Source: Mermis nigrescens
Lineage: Eukaryota > Nematoda > Enoplea > Mermithida > Mermithidae
DNA length: 64,000 bases
Assembly (NCBI GenBank): GCA_036768485.1
Contig: JAVLUZ010000056.1
Coordinates: forward strand, 6,769,508 to 6,833,507
Reading direction: 5' to 3'
The notes beneath the pieces were generated by a model that saw nothing but the letters and a program-made list of their open reading frames with translations, was not told the origin of the DNA and did not search any database. The stretch's first letter is position 1. The number at the start of each line of letters is the position of its first letter. A program made the position numbers and the translations under genes. Of this stretch, positions 63,198-64,000 are shown one piece after another.

Positions 63198-64000
63198 TGC
63201 ACAGCATAGCCAGTGAGATGAATGTGTGCGGGGCGATTTGTATCCCTGGGAATGTGGAAGATGCACAGAATTCGATTTTTAATGATTTTGCCCATCGAAC
63301 CCTAATAACCTGGCAGCTGACCATGCATGTACCTACGGTGCAGCTGTGCCCCTTCTCCAAGAATCTGAGAATCAAAAATCAATAGAACCTTCAGAATTGA
63401 ATTTTTTGTAGTTTTACCCTATTGGACTCCAGAATTAAGTTGCTTCCATGTACATAGGTATGTATGAATTAGCCCTATACCCAGTCCCCAGACCAAATTG
63501 CCCTTTACAAGTCATGATCAGGTGAACCAGTTTTTGAGCTGTTCCCACCCAGGGTAATGGACTATTGCGCAGTACCTACATATGTATGGAACTTGGGGCA
63601 AAATAATTAGGAACGTTTATCGACAAAGTGTGGTACACTTACGGTAGGCGAAAGTCACTATTACAAAGTTGATCTAGTGGTGGGAATTGCTGCCCACCCA
63701 GTGAGACTAGAGACTACAAGATTATGTTAGCTCTATATCAAGTCACTGTAATCGCAGTCAGCTTATTGTTGAACAGTTTTTAAATCTTGCGCCTAAACTG
63801 TATGAAACATACTATAACTACTTACATACATAGTTAGGTATATGTACCTTTGTCCACTTACACAACTATCTATACATAGGTAAATTGATTTTTATCCAAA
63901 TAAAAGATAAATTACGAGATAAAAATAATCATTCTACGAATATAAAAAATCGCATTATAATATGTATCAATGTCCATTGAGTCATGGTTCGTCGTATATT
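63198..64000. other. Unassigned right edge
   Basis: The right half of a TA-flanked MITE (about 63720-63816, ending GTATGAAACATACTATA) is the only recognised feature. Confidence 0.45.

Overview
The window is AT-rich nuclear DNA of an invertebrate metazoan that I could not place further. Evidence for a metazoan: one spliced host gene with large introns, a Ty3/gypsy LTR retrotransposon, two non-LTR retrotransposon remnants, a tRNA-derived SINE, a hAT DNA transposon, and many short non-autonomous DNA transposons. There are no bacterial-style operons, rRNA genes or CRISPR arrays. Most apparent short ORFs are chance reading frames inside repeats.

Host gene. I reconstructed a + strand gene from 6325 to 36767 with 12 exons. 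The phases of all 11 introns match and the predicted protein has about 646 residues. Exons are at 6325-6535, 15698-15935, 18848-18937, 19165-19704, 21564-21681, 23580-23736, 25232-25280, 26700-26880, 30061-30209, 31301-31363, 32655-32704 and 36672-36767. The protein has a KEN box, a basic helix followed by RPPFYVG, basic and TP-rich middle exons, and a C-terminal SILK plus KSVRF pair (two PP1-docking motifs). This layout resembles the HURP/DLGAP5/mars mitotic spindle proteins; the assignment is an inference. One extra base near 19419 breaks the frame in exon 4.

DNA transposons. Several families of small elements (roughly 170 bp to 1.3 kb) have CA...TG or CAGG...CCTG ends and create 8-bp target duplications, many of them perfect. 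They fill the introns and flanks and are nested in each other. A complete 5.26-kb hAT element (9026-14285, 8-bp duplication CCTGGCTG) lies in intron 1; its transposase gene is broken by mutations and by such insertions. Several unrelated families carry the same mini-hairpin, GGCGCGAAGCGCC.

Retroelements. A Ty3/gypsy element on the minus strand occupies 41660-54974, with LTRs of about 1157 bp and roughly 99 percent identity, a primer-binding site matching tRNA-Gln, gag, protease, RT, RNase H and integrase. A 5'-truncated, RNase H-bearing LINE (48864-51736) is inserted in gag. Just outside the LTR element is an intact 275-bp tRNA-derived SINE (55251-55525) with a perfect 10-bp target duplication. 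Its 3' end is homologous to the 3' end of that LINE, which suggests a SINE/LINE partnership captured in one window.

The rest (36.8-41.6 kb and 55.5-64 kb) is mostly repeats with one isolated candidate exon at 58812-58902. No exotic new gene system is evident. The most notable points are the SINE-LINE pair, the 8-bp-duplication MITE families with a shared mini-hairpin, and the HURP-like gene.
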